A stretch of 64,000 bases of DNA from Solitalea canadensis DSM 3403 (GCF_000242635.2 NC_017770.1:992001-1056000); one strand, 5' to 3'. Positions 32,919 through 41,050 are shown, numbered from the stretch's first letter. The notes: a model not told the origin generated them from the sequence alone. Numbers and translations: made by a program.

Positions 32919-33528
32919 CTGTATCACCCTCACCGATCACGTCCACATCTTCAGCTAATTCATCAATTGCTTTTTTCTTTGCTTTCTCTTTCAGGAATGA
33001 AGCAACAACTTTTTCCAGGTTTTCGATTTTTGGAACATTTAAAGAATCCGGTATGTAACCGATCTCAATAACATGCTGCTGCAGATCTTCATAGTTAGGA
33101 ATATCGCTGTCATCCTTATCCATTCCCTGTATTAAAGCTGCAACCTTTAACACTTTTCCAACTGTCTCCGGATCATTATTGGTAAATGCCATGGCAACCG
33201 CTTTATGGAGCCATTCCAGGTATACACCCCTGTAATATTCTTTGGTATCTCGATTTTGTAAACCAAAGAATCGTTTAGTATTCATTAGATCCAGGCGCGC
33301 TGTACTTTTAGAAATACGGTACTGAGTTACCAGGTGATCAATAACATCCTTATCCGACTTGTAAGAATGCCGGATCAAATCATTTGCCTGTTCCCATCGT
33401 TCCAGTATTTCACGTTTTGTTTCTGATAAACGATCAACAGTACCACTTAAATAGTGCACCATTAATTCGTCAAATTCCGTTTGAGGTTTAATTTGCCTCA
33501 ATAGCGTTTTGTTGACCCTGATATCCAT
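32896..33528 (-). CDS. putative terminase small subunit
   Basis: This 210-residue acidic protein lies directly before the large terminase gene and overlaps it. It contains an HTH-like segment (VIDHLVTQYRISKSTARLDL, about 60-80), as expected for small terminase subunits that recognise packaging sites. An acidic tail ends the protein. The role is assigned from location plus the HTH. Confidence 0.6.
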   Translation of the reverse strand: MDIRVNKTLLRQIKPQTEFDELMVHYLSGTVDRLSETKREILERWEQANDLIRHSYKSDKDVIDHLVTQYRISKSTARLDLMNTKRFFGLQNRDTKEYYRGVYLEWLHKAVAMAFTNNDPETVGKVLKVAALIQGMDKDDSDIPNYEDLQQHVIEIGYIPDSLNVPKIENLEKVVASFLKEKAKKKAIDELAEDVDVIGEGDTDGETGII

Positions 33529-34168
33529 CTAACTCTCCTTTACTCAATAGTTGATCAATACGCTCCAATTCCTTTATATTTTTATCTAAAGCAGCCTGAA
33601 CTCTCTTTTTTGCTTTTTCATCTTTAGCCTTTTGCAGCTTCGATTTTTGCTTTGAAATATTCGATCGTAGATTCAGCTGTTTAGCTTTTAATTCGACTTT
33701 ACTGATACTAATCAATTCTTTGCCCTGGCCCTCATCCGGAAATTCCCCGTTTTCATCGAAGTAATCCAGTTCAGTCCAAATGGCCTGTTTTTCCCTGTTT
33801 AGTAAAAGGATTCGTTCTGCTACATTCTTTAACTGATCACCTTCCGCCAGTATTTCCAGATAAGGTTTTAACTGCGCCATTTCACTCCAGATCTTTTTGC
33901 GTTTATTGAGTAGCTCCAGGTACTTTAATGGTTTTCCTGTAGGATCCTTTTCTTTCTGATCAGGTGTTTCAATTAAATGATCGGTCTTTGCTTCAGGCTC
34001 TGCTTCAGCAAGCTTTTGAAGTTCATCTATCAGTCGTTGACTGTTGTAATGATCAATGCCTGCAGCAAACATTTTCTTCAGGAAATTATTTGCTCCATGC
34101 TTTTCATAAAGCTGAACACCTGTAGCGTAATCCCGATCACTATTCAACCATGTTTTTATCGGTGACAT
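33488..34168 (-). CDS. hypothetical phage protein, Lys/Glu-rich
   Basis: This 226-residue protein has a folded N-terminus (VQLYEKHGANNFLKKMFAAGIDHYN) and long charged helices (about 80-215) that are probably coiled coils. It overlaps the small terminase gene by 41 bp. Similar proteins precede terminases in Bacteroidota prophages, but no function is established. Confidence 0.55.
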   Translation of the reverse strand: MSPIKTWLNSDRDYATGVQLYEKHGANNFLKKMFAAGIDHYNSQRLIDELQKLAEAEPEAKTDHLIETPDQKEKDPTGKPLKYLELLNKRKKIWSEMAQLKPYLEILAEGDQLKNVAERILLLNREKQAIWTELDYFDENGEFPDEGQGKELISISKVELKAKQLNLRSNISKQKSKLQKAKDEKAKKRVQAALDKNIKELERIDQLLSKGELDGYQGQQNAIEAN

Positions 34169-34181
34169 AATCCTTTCTTAC

Positions 34182-34215
34182 AAAAACAGCGTGCGGATAT
34201 GTTCGCACGCTGTTT
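34182..34215. terminator. strong bidirectional terminator
   Basis: A 13-bp perfect stem (aaaacagcgtgcg, 34182-34194, and cgcacgctgtttt, 34203-34215) separates the capsid operon from the terminase operon. Confidence 0.85.
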
Positions 34216-34240
34216 TACAAATACATCAATCAACTAACCT

Positions 34241-34444
34241 TTATTCACTTTTGCCGGCAACTTTCACTGCTTTAACTTCCACTCGTTTTAAATGAGCGAA
34301 GTTGGCGTTTACTAATTGTTCGGCATCGTATTCGGTAAGTTCGTTAAGGTTCACCTGGCCCACGCCTGGTACAAAGTACCGGTTGGTGGTGGCTCCCTCA
34401 ATTCTGAACTTTTCCTTTAAAGGTTCCGGTAATTCAATTTTCAT
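34241..34444 (-). CDS. small phage structural protein
   Basis: This 67-residue protein (MKIELPEPLKEKFRIEG...) contains a beta-rich segment with TNRYFVPGVGQVNLNEL, then a helix and a basic tail. It is the last gene before a strong terminator in the capsid operon. No family recognised. It is probably a small decoration or joining protein. Confidence 0.5.
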   Translation of the reverse strand: MKIELPEPLKEKFRIEGATTNRYFVPGVGQVNLNELTEYDAEQLVNANFAHLKRVEVKAVKVAGKSE

Positions 34445-34456
34445 TGTTTAGTCCTC

Positions 34457-35005
34457 CTATGGTGCTGGTGTTAATGGAACTGCTGCAGTGTAGATCGGTG
34501 CAGGCGTTCTGCTATTGCAGCTGAACTCAAATGCAGCATGTTTTAATGATTCAATCGTTTCTCCGGTATCAGAACTACCACTGTTCAGTTTTGCAGGAAA
34601 CTCTTTGGATCCTACAATACGAACGTTACCGTCTGTTTCAGGCACCAGGAACACCATGTTTCTGTTAGCTGTCAAACGCTGAAACGCTAAGATCTCCGCA
34701 CGGTTAGTAGGGTGGGTGAACTTAAGGGTTACCTTAAAGCTTTTACCATCCCTTTCGCCAACAGCTTCGGATTTCACACCGTTCTTATCAACCGTACAAT
34801 ACAGGGTTCTGAACGCTTTGGTAGGCTTCATTACGATTGCAGTTGCAATCGTTACAAGATCCTCCATATTAGCAGCCAGGTCCAGGCTTTTGACGGTTGG
34901 CAATGTTAAAATATCAGCCAGTGGAGCATAATAAATATGTTGCTGAACACCACCGGCATTATCAGCACCATCGGGATGCAATACATCCGTTAATTCAATT
35001 GCCAT
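34457..35005 (-). CDS. putative major tail tube protein
   Basis: This 182-residue beta-rich protein has Ala/Thr-rich ends. The central segment (FKVTLKFTHPTNRAEILAFQRL) and the ASKEFPAKLN-like stretch fit tail tube or head decoration proteins. It lies four genes before the terminase in the head operon. No other tube candidate is obvious in the phage. Confidence is limited because no signature motif exists. Confidence 0.45.
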   Translation of the reverse strand: MAIELTDVLHPDGADNAGGVQQHIYYAPLADILTLPTVKSLDLAANMEDLVTIATAIVMKPTKAFRTLYCTVDKNGVKSEAVGERDGKSFKVTLKFTHPTNRAEILAFQRLTANRNMVFLVPETDGNVRIVGSKEFPAKLNSGSSDTGETIESLKHAAFEFSCNSRTPAPIYTAAVPLTPAP

Positions 35006-35019
35006 CGCACAAATCCTCC

Positions 35020-35337
35020 TTACTCAACAGGCTCCAATACGCCTGCTTCCATTTTTACCAATTCAGCAACCAGTTTACTATTGGTAGTAAGATCTGCAGC
35101 CGTGTATTTTTTACCTTCTACTTCAAAACAAGGGATTACAACCTTGTATTTCTTTTTATCAAAAGAAACGGTCGGCAATGAAGATGCTGCAGCAGCTACT
35201 TCTACATTCTTGTTTTTTAGGTCTGCAATCACATCTGCAGCACCGTCCAACTCTCCCTGCTTAGCAGAAAGATCGCCTTCAAGCTCTTTAATACGAGCCT
35301 GAAGTTGTTCAAATTGTTCGTTTGTTAATTCTCCCAC
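35020..35337 (-). CDS. hypothetical head-region protein with coiled coil
   Basis: This 105-residue protein has an N-terminal coiled coil (about 5-45, EQFEQLQARIKELEGDLSAK) followed by a beta segment. It directly follows the capsid gene. It may be a head fibre stem or decoration protein. No family recognised. Confidence 0.5.
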   Translation of the reverse strand: MGELTNEQFEQLQARIKELEGDLSAKQGELDGAADVIADLKNKNVEVAAAASSLPTVSFDKKKYKVVIPCFEVEGKKYTAADLTTNSKLVAELVKMEAGVLEPVE

Positions 35338-35352
35338 AATAAATCCTCCTCA

Positions 35353-36273
35353 CTAAACTTGATCGTTTACTTTAATTGCCTCCAGGTCACGGATCTGAAA
35401 ACCGATTCCAAAAGCAATACCTACTTGCATTGTCCACAAGGCAGGAACCGTGTTGATTTTGTTTAAATCACTTAACAGGTCACAACCTAAAAGCAGGTTC
35501 TCTTTTGGTGTAGTGATCAAACGCGATGAAGTGTTCATCCAGGTAACCGGTTTAAGTACTCCTTTACGAGATGATCCATCAATGTAACCATAGCCACCAT
35601 CCGGAACTTCCATGTATTTACCGTACTTTTCGCGGTAGTCTTCCTGGTACTTGTCGTACGAGTTGAACGAACAGTATAGGTTCGCGCCGGCCTTACGGTA
35701 GGTTACTGGAAGCGATTTCCACATTTGCTCAAATTTCGATACAGCGTTGGTGTTGGTGATCGCACCGGTTACCACTGGAACCAAATTAGTAGCTGTAATT
35801 TCATCAGCGATCAGTTTAGCAAAACCGGTTGCAATATCAGCTGCAGTAGCTCCAGCTGCATTGTACACACCATTGTAAGCTGTACTGTCGTTGATCTCAG
35901 CTGCAAGTTCAAGCATTACCTGGTTCCAAACGTATTCCGCAAACGGAATATCTTCAGGATTAACGCCTGGCTTCATTACCTCACTCATCCAGCTTTGGCG
36001 GTATTTGGTTGGCGAAATCAATAATTCGCGTTTACCCATTCTTACCACCAAATCACGTCCGCTGTATTCCAGGGCATCACCTGCAGCTTCAAAAACGTCG
36101 GTAAAAGGTTTAGCACCCGCTAAAACTTTCAACTTGGTTAATTTCAAGGTATTTTTAATACCAGGATAAACAGTGATATCGTTTGCGATATCCAGGCTGT
36201 TTATTAATGTTGAGAAAAGCTTTTTCTCATACTTTCCGGCATAGGCGGAAAGCTTGGTTAAATTTGGATCCAT
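35353..36273 (-). CDS. major capsid protein
   Basis: This 306-residue protein directly follows the protease/scaffold gene, as most capsid genes do. It has an N-terminal helix, a mixed core with GRDLVVRMGKRELLISPTKY and FAEYVWNQVMLELAAEINDS, and a C-terminal beta-rich region. These fit an HK97-like fold, though that fold cannot be proven from sequence by eye. Codon usage and purine content resemble the rest of the late genes. Confidence 0.7.
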   Translation of the reverse strand: MDPNLTKLSAYAGKYEKKLFSTLINSLDIANDITVYPGIKNTLKLTKLKVLAGAKPFTDVFEAAGDALEYSGRDLVVRMGKRELLISPTKYRQSWMSEVMKPGVNPEDIPFAEYVWNQVMLELAAEINDSTAYNGVYNAAGATAADIATGFAKLIADEITATNLVPVVTGAITNTNAVSKFEQMWKSLPVTYRKAGANLYCSFNSYDKYQEDYREKYGKYMEVPDGGYGYIDGSSRKGVLKPVTWMNTSSRLITTPKENLLLGCDLLSDLNKINTVPALWTMQVGIAFGIGFQIRDLEAIKVNDQV

Positions 36274-36306
36274 CCCTTCTTATCTCCCTCACTTAATAAT
36301 TAATAT

Positions 36307-37572
36307 TTATTTACCTTTTAAGGCTTGAATCTCCAGATCGTACTCGGTGACAAAATCATCCTTAGTTTCAGGAGTGGTAATTTCACTTTTGGAATCCTTA
36401 GGAGTTCCCCCTACAGGCTCTGCAGGTTTATTCTCAAGCTCTTTAATTCGAACATTTGCTGCAGCGAGCTTTTCAGTAAGATCCTTTGTTTTATCATCTG
36501 ACTCTTTACCCGCTTTGCTATATTCTTCATAGGCAGTGGCACTGATTAAAACAGCGTTAATACCTTCTTCCTGCAGCTCTGCATTTGCTTCCTGCAGCTG
36601 CTCTTCCAGGACCTGTTCAGCCTTAATGTTTTTAAGAGCTGAGATTTTTTTAAAACCACTCATATTTTCGTTTGAATTAGAAATTTGTTTGTTTTTCAGT
36701 TCATCCAGGCGATCAACAACAGCCTCGATAGTAGAGATGCCATCAATCAAACCCACTTTTATAGCTTCTTCAGCTACATACATTTTGCCGGTAAATGGAT
36801 TGTCATGTTTAAGGTTCAGTTTTCCGGATCTGTTCTCCTTAATCACCGAAATAAACTGATCGGCAATGAAGTTCAGATCATCCTTAACAGCTTCGTATTT
36901 ACCTTTCAGTGCATCCCTATGATCTTTGTTTTTGTCCGGAGACCTGTCCGAGTAAATCTCATGAAGAACAATTCCCCTGGCTTCATAGGATTTTGTGAAA
37001 TCGGCCAACGTGGTGTATACTCCAATGCTGCCTGCTGTGTCGGTTTTCTGCATTGCATAGATTTCATCAGCTGCAGAACCAATCCACATTGCGGCACTAG
37101 CCATCATACCGTCATCAATAACAGCGATTACAGGCTTTGAAGCATTTTTAATGGCATCAGCAAGTGTTGCCGTACCATCAACCTGGCCACCAGGAGAATC
37201 AATTTTTAGTAGAATGCTTGAAATATTAGGAGATGCATTCGCTCGATTGATCATATCAGCATAATCGACAGATCCTAATGAGCAATTGCCGTACTTAGTG
37301 ATCGGACCGGCAATACTGATCATTGAGATAGATCCTTCCGGTACGTCATTAAAGTTGGTATACGATCTTGTTTTTACGACAGTTCTGCCGGCCACATTGA
37401 TAAGTACTGTTTTAGGAGCTTCGTCCACGCCACCAGCATAACGATCATCCAGCAATACCGGCTTACCTTCCAGTAAAGCGTCAACTAGTAGTAAATGCGA
37501 ATTTGCCCAGGCTTCATCTATTAACCATTTGCCTCGTAATAAGGCCGATATTAGTTTAAAACCATTATTCAT
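36307..37572 (-). CDS. S49 family prohead protease fused to scaffold-like C-terminus
   Basis: This 421-residue protein has an S49 (SppA-like) protease domain at about 75-260. Within it are LLKIDSPGGQVDG (about 121-133), the candidate nucleophile Ser159 in GMMASAAMWIGSAA and TAGSIGVY (about 179-186). The C-terminal 130 residues are Lys/Glu/Ala-rich and coiled-coil-like, as expected of a scaffolding segment. It should cleave scaffold during capsid maturation. Located just before the major capsid gene. Confidence 0.82.
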   Translation of the reverse strand: MNNGFKLISALLRGKWLIDEAWANSHLLLVDALLEGKPVLLDDRYAGGVDEAPKTVLINVAGRTVVKTRSYTNFNDVPEGSISMISIAGPITKYGNCSLGSVDYADMINRANASPNISSILLKIDSPGGQVDGTATLADAIKNASKPVIAVIDDGMMASAAMWIGSAADEIYAMQKTDTAGSIGVYTTLADFTKSYEARGIVLHEIYSDRSPDKNKDHRDALKGKYEAVKDDLNFIADQFISVIKENRSGKLNLKHDNPFTGKMYVAEEAIKVGLIDGISTIEAVVDRLDELKNKQISNSNENMSGFKKISALKNIKAEQVLEEQLQEANAELQEEGINAVLISATAYEEYSKAGKESDDKTKDLTEKLAAANVRIKELENKPAEPVGGTPKDSKSEITTPETKDDFVTEYDLEIQALKGK

Positions 37573-37644
37573 CCCTCTCCTCCATAAATCCCATCGTTTA
37601 ATCCAATATTTAAGAACTCAATATTAAATAGCTTAAAATCACGT

Positions 37645-37654
37645 AAAAAGGACG
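37645..37654 (-). promoter_or_regulatory. GTCCTTTTT motif upstream of the protease gene
   Basis: The minus strand reads CGTCCTTTTTACGTGATTTTAAG here (positions from 37654 downward). It resembles the motif at about 31033 and at 38170. It could be a phage-specific late promoter element. Confidence 0.35.
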
Positions 37655-37655
37655 T

Positions 37656-38129
37656 TTATAAACCGGCCAGGTAATGCCGGCTTTTGTAAATACAATCTCC
37701 GTTGAAGGATATCCTGGTATTGTTAAGGTCATCAGCCTGATCACCGGTATCAGCATTGATCACAAGCCTCATTGGTTGATGTGGCAGACCTACAATTTTT
37801 TGACGGTTATTGGCTGTAGTAACTTTCAGGATAACAGCTTTGCTGAGTAGATCTTCAACTACGGTTTCAGTATCCGGATCATCACCTGGCACTCGTCCGT
37901 AAACAGTAATATCAAAGTATTCTCCCTGCTCATTTTCCTTGTAATCTTCTTTTAAGCGCATGGATCCTTGAGTGCATTCAAAAGGTAGCCACGTTTTTCC
38001 GGCTTTAAGTCCTATGGAGGTGCTGATGACTTGCCCTGCAGGAATGAAAGTTACATCCTCTGCATACACATATTCGATACTGAGTAATCCGCCCAGGTTT
38101 TCACTTTCTTTCAATTTCACTCCGCTCAT
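37656..38129 (-). CDS. hypothetical phage protein
   Basis: This protein of about 157 residues starts at MSGVKLKESENLGG and has a beta-rich composition with an acidic EYKENEQGEY stretch. It ends in a SFNGDCIYKSRHYLAGL tail. The first ATG at 38129 was preferred to an upstream one because the 28-residue extension is Cys/Phe-rich and lies over a terminator. It is the first gene of the structural cluster. No family recognised; probably a minor structural protein. Confidence 0.55.
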   Translation of the reverse strand: MSGVKLKESENLGGLLSIEYVYAEDVTFIPAGQVISTSIGLKAGKTWLPFECTQGSMRLKEDYKENEQGEYFDITVYGRVPGDDPDTETVVEDLLSKAVILKVTTANNRQKIVGLPHQPMRLVINADTGDQADDLNNTRISFNGDCIYKSRHYLAGL

Positions 38130-38170
38130 AAAACAAATGACGTTTAATGAGCTGAAAGTGAAAAGGACAC

Positions 38171-38200
38171 AAAAAAAACCGCAAAAGGGACATTTTGCGG
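38171..38200 (-). terminator. terminator before the structural genes
   Basis: ccgcaaaa (38179-38186) and ttttgcgg (38193-38200) pair around gggaca. On the minus strand the stem is followed by eight T. It should end transcripts from the gene at 38232-38687. A second, imperfect copy of the gggacatttt(g/a)cgg unit follows at about 38208-38221. Confidence 0.75.
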
Positions 38201-38231
38201 ATTTTCGGGACATTTTACGGACTAATTTTTT

Positions 38232-38687
38232 CTAACTGATAATCAATCTTTTATATCTGTGTTCGTGCCGTTGATGGTATTTTTTCAAATTATCGAAGCT
38301 TAAATCCTTATCAAAGCGATATAATTCTCTGAAAAGCTGGATAGAATCAGTGTAGGTACAACCTTTGGCTCCGCACACATGGATCATCATTTCATGTTTG
38401 ATCTGCTCATCCATAGCATCATTAAATAATACCATATTTTCCGGAGTGATGTGCTGACCAAAGTTTCTCAAATACCAGGTTGGAATAACTACACTTAGGA
38501 AAGCTGGATATCCGGCAGGAGGTTCTTCTTTTTTGTGTACCATGGAAACTTTGGGGTAATGCCGGAGCATACTTAGCAGCATGGCAGTCACATAATTTTT
38601 AGTAGACACTACAACCAAATTTCCGCACTGGTGCTCAACGAATTTTTTAACGTGAGGCTTAACCCAAATCTTTACAGTAACCGACAT
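38232..38687 (-). CDS. hypothetical phage protein
   Basis: This 151-residue basic protein begins MSVTVKIWVKPHVKKFVEHQ and contains a Cys pair (HVCGAKGCTYTD, about 106-117) and a helical C-terminus (LKKYHQRHEHRYKRLIIS). It sits alone between the iteron-like array and the structural genes. It resembles small DNA-binding or replication-linked proteins of Bacteroidota phages, but that is a guess. It could be the regulator that binds the adjacent repeats. Confidence 0.5.
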   Translation of the reverse strand: MSVTVKIWVKPHVKKFVEHQCGNLVVVSTKNYVTAMLLSMLRHYPKVSMVHKKEEPPAGYPAFLSVVIPTWYLRNFGQHITPENMVLFNDAMDEQIKHEMMIHVCGAKGCTYTDSIQLFRELYRFDKDLSFDNLKKYHQRHEHRYKRLIIS

Positions 38688-38830
38688 AACTTGTTTAACT
38701 AATGATAGATTTTGTTAAACGAAAATAGGTTTCATTTTCCTTCAAAACAAGTATACAATATCATAAGTGGGAGATTTTAATAATTACGCAATAACCTGAG
38801 TTGTAAAAAACGCTCGAATTTTTTGTGTTT

Positions 38831-39048
38831 TTGTAACCGTGTATCAATTGTTTGATAGTCAGTAATTTATTGGTTACAACTTGTGAAAAATAGTTTGTAA
38901 CTGGGTTATAAAAAGTTTGTAACCACTGAGGATATATAATTTAGGTTACAAATATTTTGTAACCTTTAGAATAAGGTTACAAAAAGTATAAATAATTGTA
39001 ACCGCTGATTCTCAGTAGTATTAAAGTCGTTTTCTTCCTTGGTTACAG
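38831..39048. repeat. array of GGTTACAA/TTGTAACC boxes, possible origin or operator
   Basis: Seven exact copies occur at 38831, 38872, 38917, 38944, 38957, 38975 and 38996. Two variants lie at 38895 and 39041. The copies at 38944 and 38957 form a near-perfect palindrome (38943-38965). The surroundings are AT-rich. Such clustered short repeats in a gene-free region fit replication iterons or an operator for a phage regulator. Confidence 0.7.
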
Positions 39049-39331
39049 AATTACAAAATTTTCGAGTAAAAATAGGTTGAGGGGTTAGGGGAGGAAGAGC
39101 CCCCTACGCGAATTTTATTAAGGCATCCCTCGTAACCTCGGGATTGTTGAATTTTTCAGTACGACGAATAGGGGGGCGGCCATAATGATCAGGGTTTTTG
39201 TACTACAGAAACATACCTTGCTGATGGGTGTTTTTAGCTGATTTAAGGCAATGAAAAAAGCTCTACGATCGCAAGGCTTTAAATACTGTTTGAGTATGTA
39301 GAAGCTTGTTCAAATGGCTAACCGGTAATAA

Positions 39332-39360
39332 AAAAAAGCTGCAGTAGTGCAGCTCTTTAT
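39332..39360. terminator. bidirectional terminator
   Basis: agctgca (39338-39344) and tgcagct (39348-39354) around gtag, with an A-run before it and tttatttt after it. Confidence 0.75.
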
Positions 39361-39503
39361 TTTGTGATCGACCGTTCCTCATACCAAGAGTTTATACAGG
39401 GCTTCTCTGTCTCATATCCGCAAGGGCCTTTGAAGTTTTGGCGCTCAACACCGGCACATACAATCTTACTGATCAGTGGCGGTCAACCGGCAAGCTGAGT
39501 CAT
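39357..39503 (-). pseudogene. small Cys-rich reading frame with in-frame stop
   Basis: The minus-strand frame ending at TAA 39357 encodes VCAGVERQNFKGPCGYETE and PCINSWYEERSITK, with Cys spacing suggestive of a small zinc-binding protein. The only in-frame ATG (39503) is followed six codons later by TGA at 39483-39485. Either the gene is broken or it uses a non-standard start around 39476. Confidence 0.4.
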
Positions 39504-39628
39504 TGGTAAATTACTTGGAGTTATATCACGTTCAAAAGTAATTCTTTATGTGTAAAGCCCTGGGACTAGTCGTTACGCTTTCGATTAGAAGACTTGAAAT
39601 AAAAGCCGATCTGAGTTATCTGATTTTT

Positions 39629-40552
39629 TTAGTAGCCTATGTTTTTAATACGTTCAAGCTCAAAGGTGTTTTTTGCAATAATTGTTTTCATTGAAACATT
39701 GGCTGAATAATCATTAATTTTTTTTGTAAAATATTCATCGATAAATCGTGGAGTTATTTCTTTTAACATGTACAAATTTTCGTCTGGTATACTATTGGTT
39801 ATAAAAAGGCAACATTGAGGCGTAATTGGGAAATAATACTCAAACAACCCTCCAAGTCCACCAAAATTAATAATTTGATTATCCTCAGTGATAGTAAAGC
39901 CAGGATTGTCTGAAGTAATAAATTCACGTCCTATAGGTGCATAAAGAACAAATATTTTACTTGAATATAAAGTTCTAACTACATTTTTTATTGAATCAGT
40001 ATCAATAAAACCAGTAAGATAAAGATCATGGATTCCTCTAGGATCTTGTCTAAATCGCTCCATAAATTCATTAATATAATCTGTAAAAGATGCAGACTGG
40101 AGGTAATCTTCTGGTGCACCGAAGCTCCGGAACATTGATTTAAAAACTTCTATACGATCAACGTCATTATATGAGTCAAGTACATGTTGCTTTAATATAT
40201 TGCCGAAAGAAGGATTCCTTCTTTTGATTGTTGCAATTGTTTCCAAAATTAACTTAATCGTTGATTCTCCAATCTTAAAGCTATTAAGAGAGAACTTTGT
40301 TAATTCGCTTAAAAATTTTGGGTACTTATTTTCTTGAATTTTGAATGATTCTTTCTCAATATGATCTTCATGAACTCCATATTCACTTAAAGCAAACGGA
40401 GTTGTCAAAGTGTACAAATTTGGAGTATAGCAAATCTGAGCACAAGATCTTGAGATGATTTTTTTTCCTTGCTTCGAAAGCGTAAAAACATTCTTTTGAA
40501 TATTATTGAAGCTTTTTAAATAGCACTGAGGTACGTAATGATGATCTGCCAT
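39629..40552 (-). CDS. DUF4238 domain protein (prophage cargo)
   Basis: This protein of about 307 residues starts MADHHYVPQCYLKSFNN, which is the DUF4238 hallmark (HHYVPxxYLxxF). It is otherwise mixed alpha/beta, with GREFITSDNPGFTI at about 225. DUF4238 proteins are widespread in mobile elements and genomic islands. They are suspected nucleases or defence factors, with no proven activity. I chose ATG at 40552 because the upstream extension is not conserved-like. It is expressed separately, flanked by terminators, in a cargo-like position. Confidence 0.75.
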   Translation of the reverse strand: MADHHYVPQCYLKSFNNIQKNVFTLSKQGKKIISRSCAQICYTPNLYTLTTPFALSEYGVHEDHIEKESFKIQENKYPKFLSELTKFSLNSFKIGESTIKLILETIATIKRRNPSFGNILKQHVLDSYNDVDRIEVFKSMFRSFGAPEDYLQSASFTDYINEFMERFRQDPRGIHDLYLTGFIDTDSIKNVVRTLYSSKIFVLYAPIGREFITSDNPGFTITEDNQIINFGGLGGLFEYYFPITPQCCLFITNSIPDENLYMLKEITPRFIDEYFTKKINDYSANVSMKTIIAKNTFELERIKNIGY

Positions 40553-40594
40553 ATGTTGATGTTTTTCAATAGTTGAATGATTTTTGCCAAAATA

Positions 40595-40633
40595 CAAAAA
40601 AGCCAGTCTCCACAAAGAAACTGGCTTTTTTTG
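40595..40633. terminator. bidirectional terminator
   Basis: aaaaaagccagt (40595-40606) and actggctttttt (40620-40631) form a 12-bp stem between the DUF4238 gene and the lipoprotein gene. Confidence 0.8.
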
Positions 40634-40648
40634 ACCAATGAGAATGAC

Positions 40649-41050
40649 TTACTTATTAGGCTTTACCGGTGTTTGATTGACAAATATGGGGACCTTATTT
40701 TCAGTAGGAATGTAGAACACCGCATTTGGATTCTTTTCAATATTATCGATCCACAGCCATTCCAAATAAGCTTTATTGTTCTCCAGAGAACTTCCAATAA
40801 TCTTGTTTGCTGCAGCAATTCCCTCAGCCCTGATCTGATCAGCTTGAGCGTTAAGTTTTGCAGCTTCCAGGTTAGCCCGGGCTTCTTCAGTTTTTACTTT
40901 TTTAGAGTTCTCACTTTCCAGGAATGCTGCTTCTCCTTTATTTTTTGCATCTAATAAGTTCTGTTCTCGACCATAGTCATTGAGCCAACCACATGAACTG
41001 AGCGAAACTGTAATTAAGCCGATAATTAATAACAAAATTGTTTTTTTCAT
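40649..41050 (-). CDS. lipoprotein with SPFH-tail-like helix
   Basis: This 133-residue protein has a lipoprotein signal (LSSC, Cys20) and an Ala/Glu/Lys-rich helix (about 35-85). The segment ARANLEAAKLNAQADQIRAE and the following GIAAANKIIGSSLENNKAYL closely resemble the C-terminal tail of SPFH/prohibitin-type proteins, without the SPFH domain itself. It ends in a Pro-rich stretch. It may interact with a host membrane protease or SPFH assembly; this is inference. Confidence 0.6.
   Translation of the reverse strand: MKKTILLLIIGLITVSLSSCGWLNDYGREQNLLDAKNKGEAAFLESENSKKVKTEEARANLEAAKLNAQADQIRAEGIAAANKIIGSSLENNKAYLEWLWIDNIEKNPNAVFYIPTENKVPIFVNQTPVKPNK

Larger units (their letters stand above)
38688..39628. 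other. 940-bp non-coding region of the prophage
   Basis: Apart from the box array (38831-39048), this gap contains a terminator (39332-39360), a damaged small Cys-rich reading frame (39357-39503), and a G/C-rich stretch (39060-39190) with no gene. Nothing is recognised at 39190-39330 or 39510-39628. Its position between early and late genes fits a replication origin and regulatory hub. Confidence 0.6.

Noticed and set aside
36685-37140. plus-strand 151-codon frame opposite the protease gene
   Set aside because: It is the complement of a well-supported S49 protease gene.
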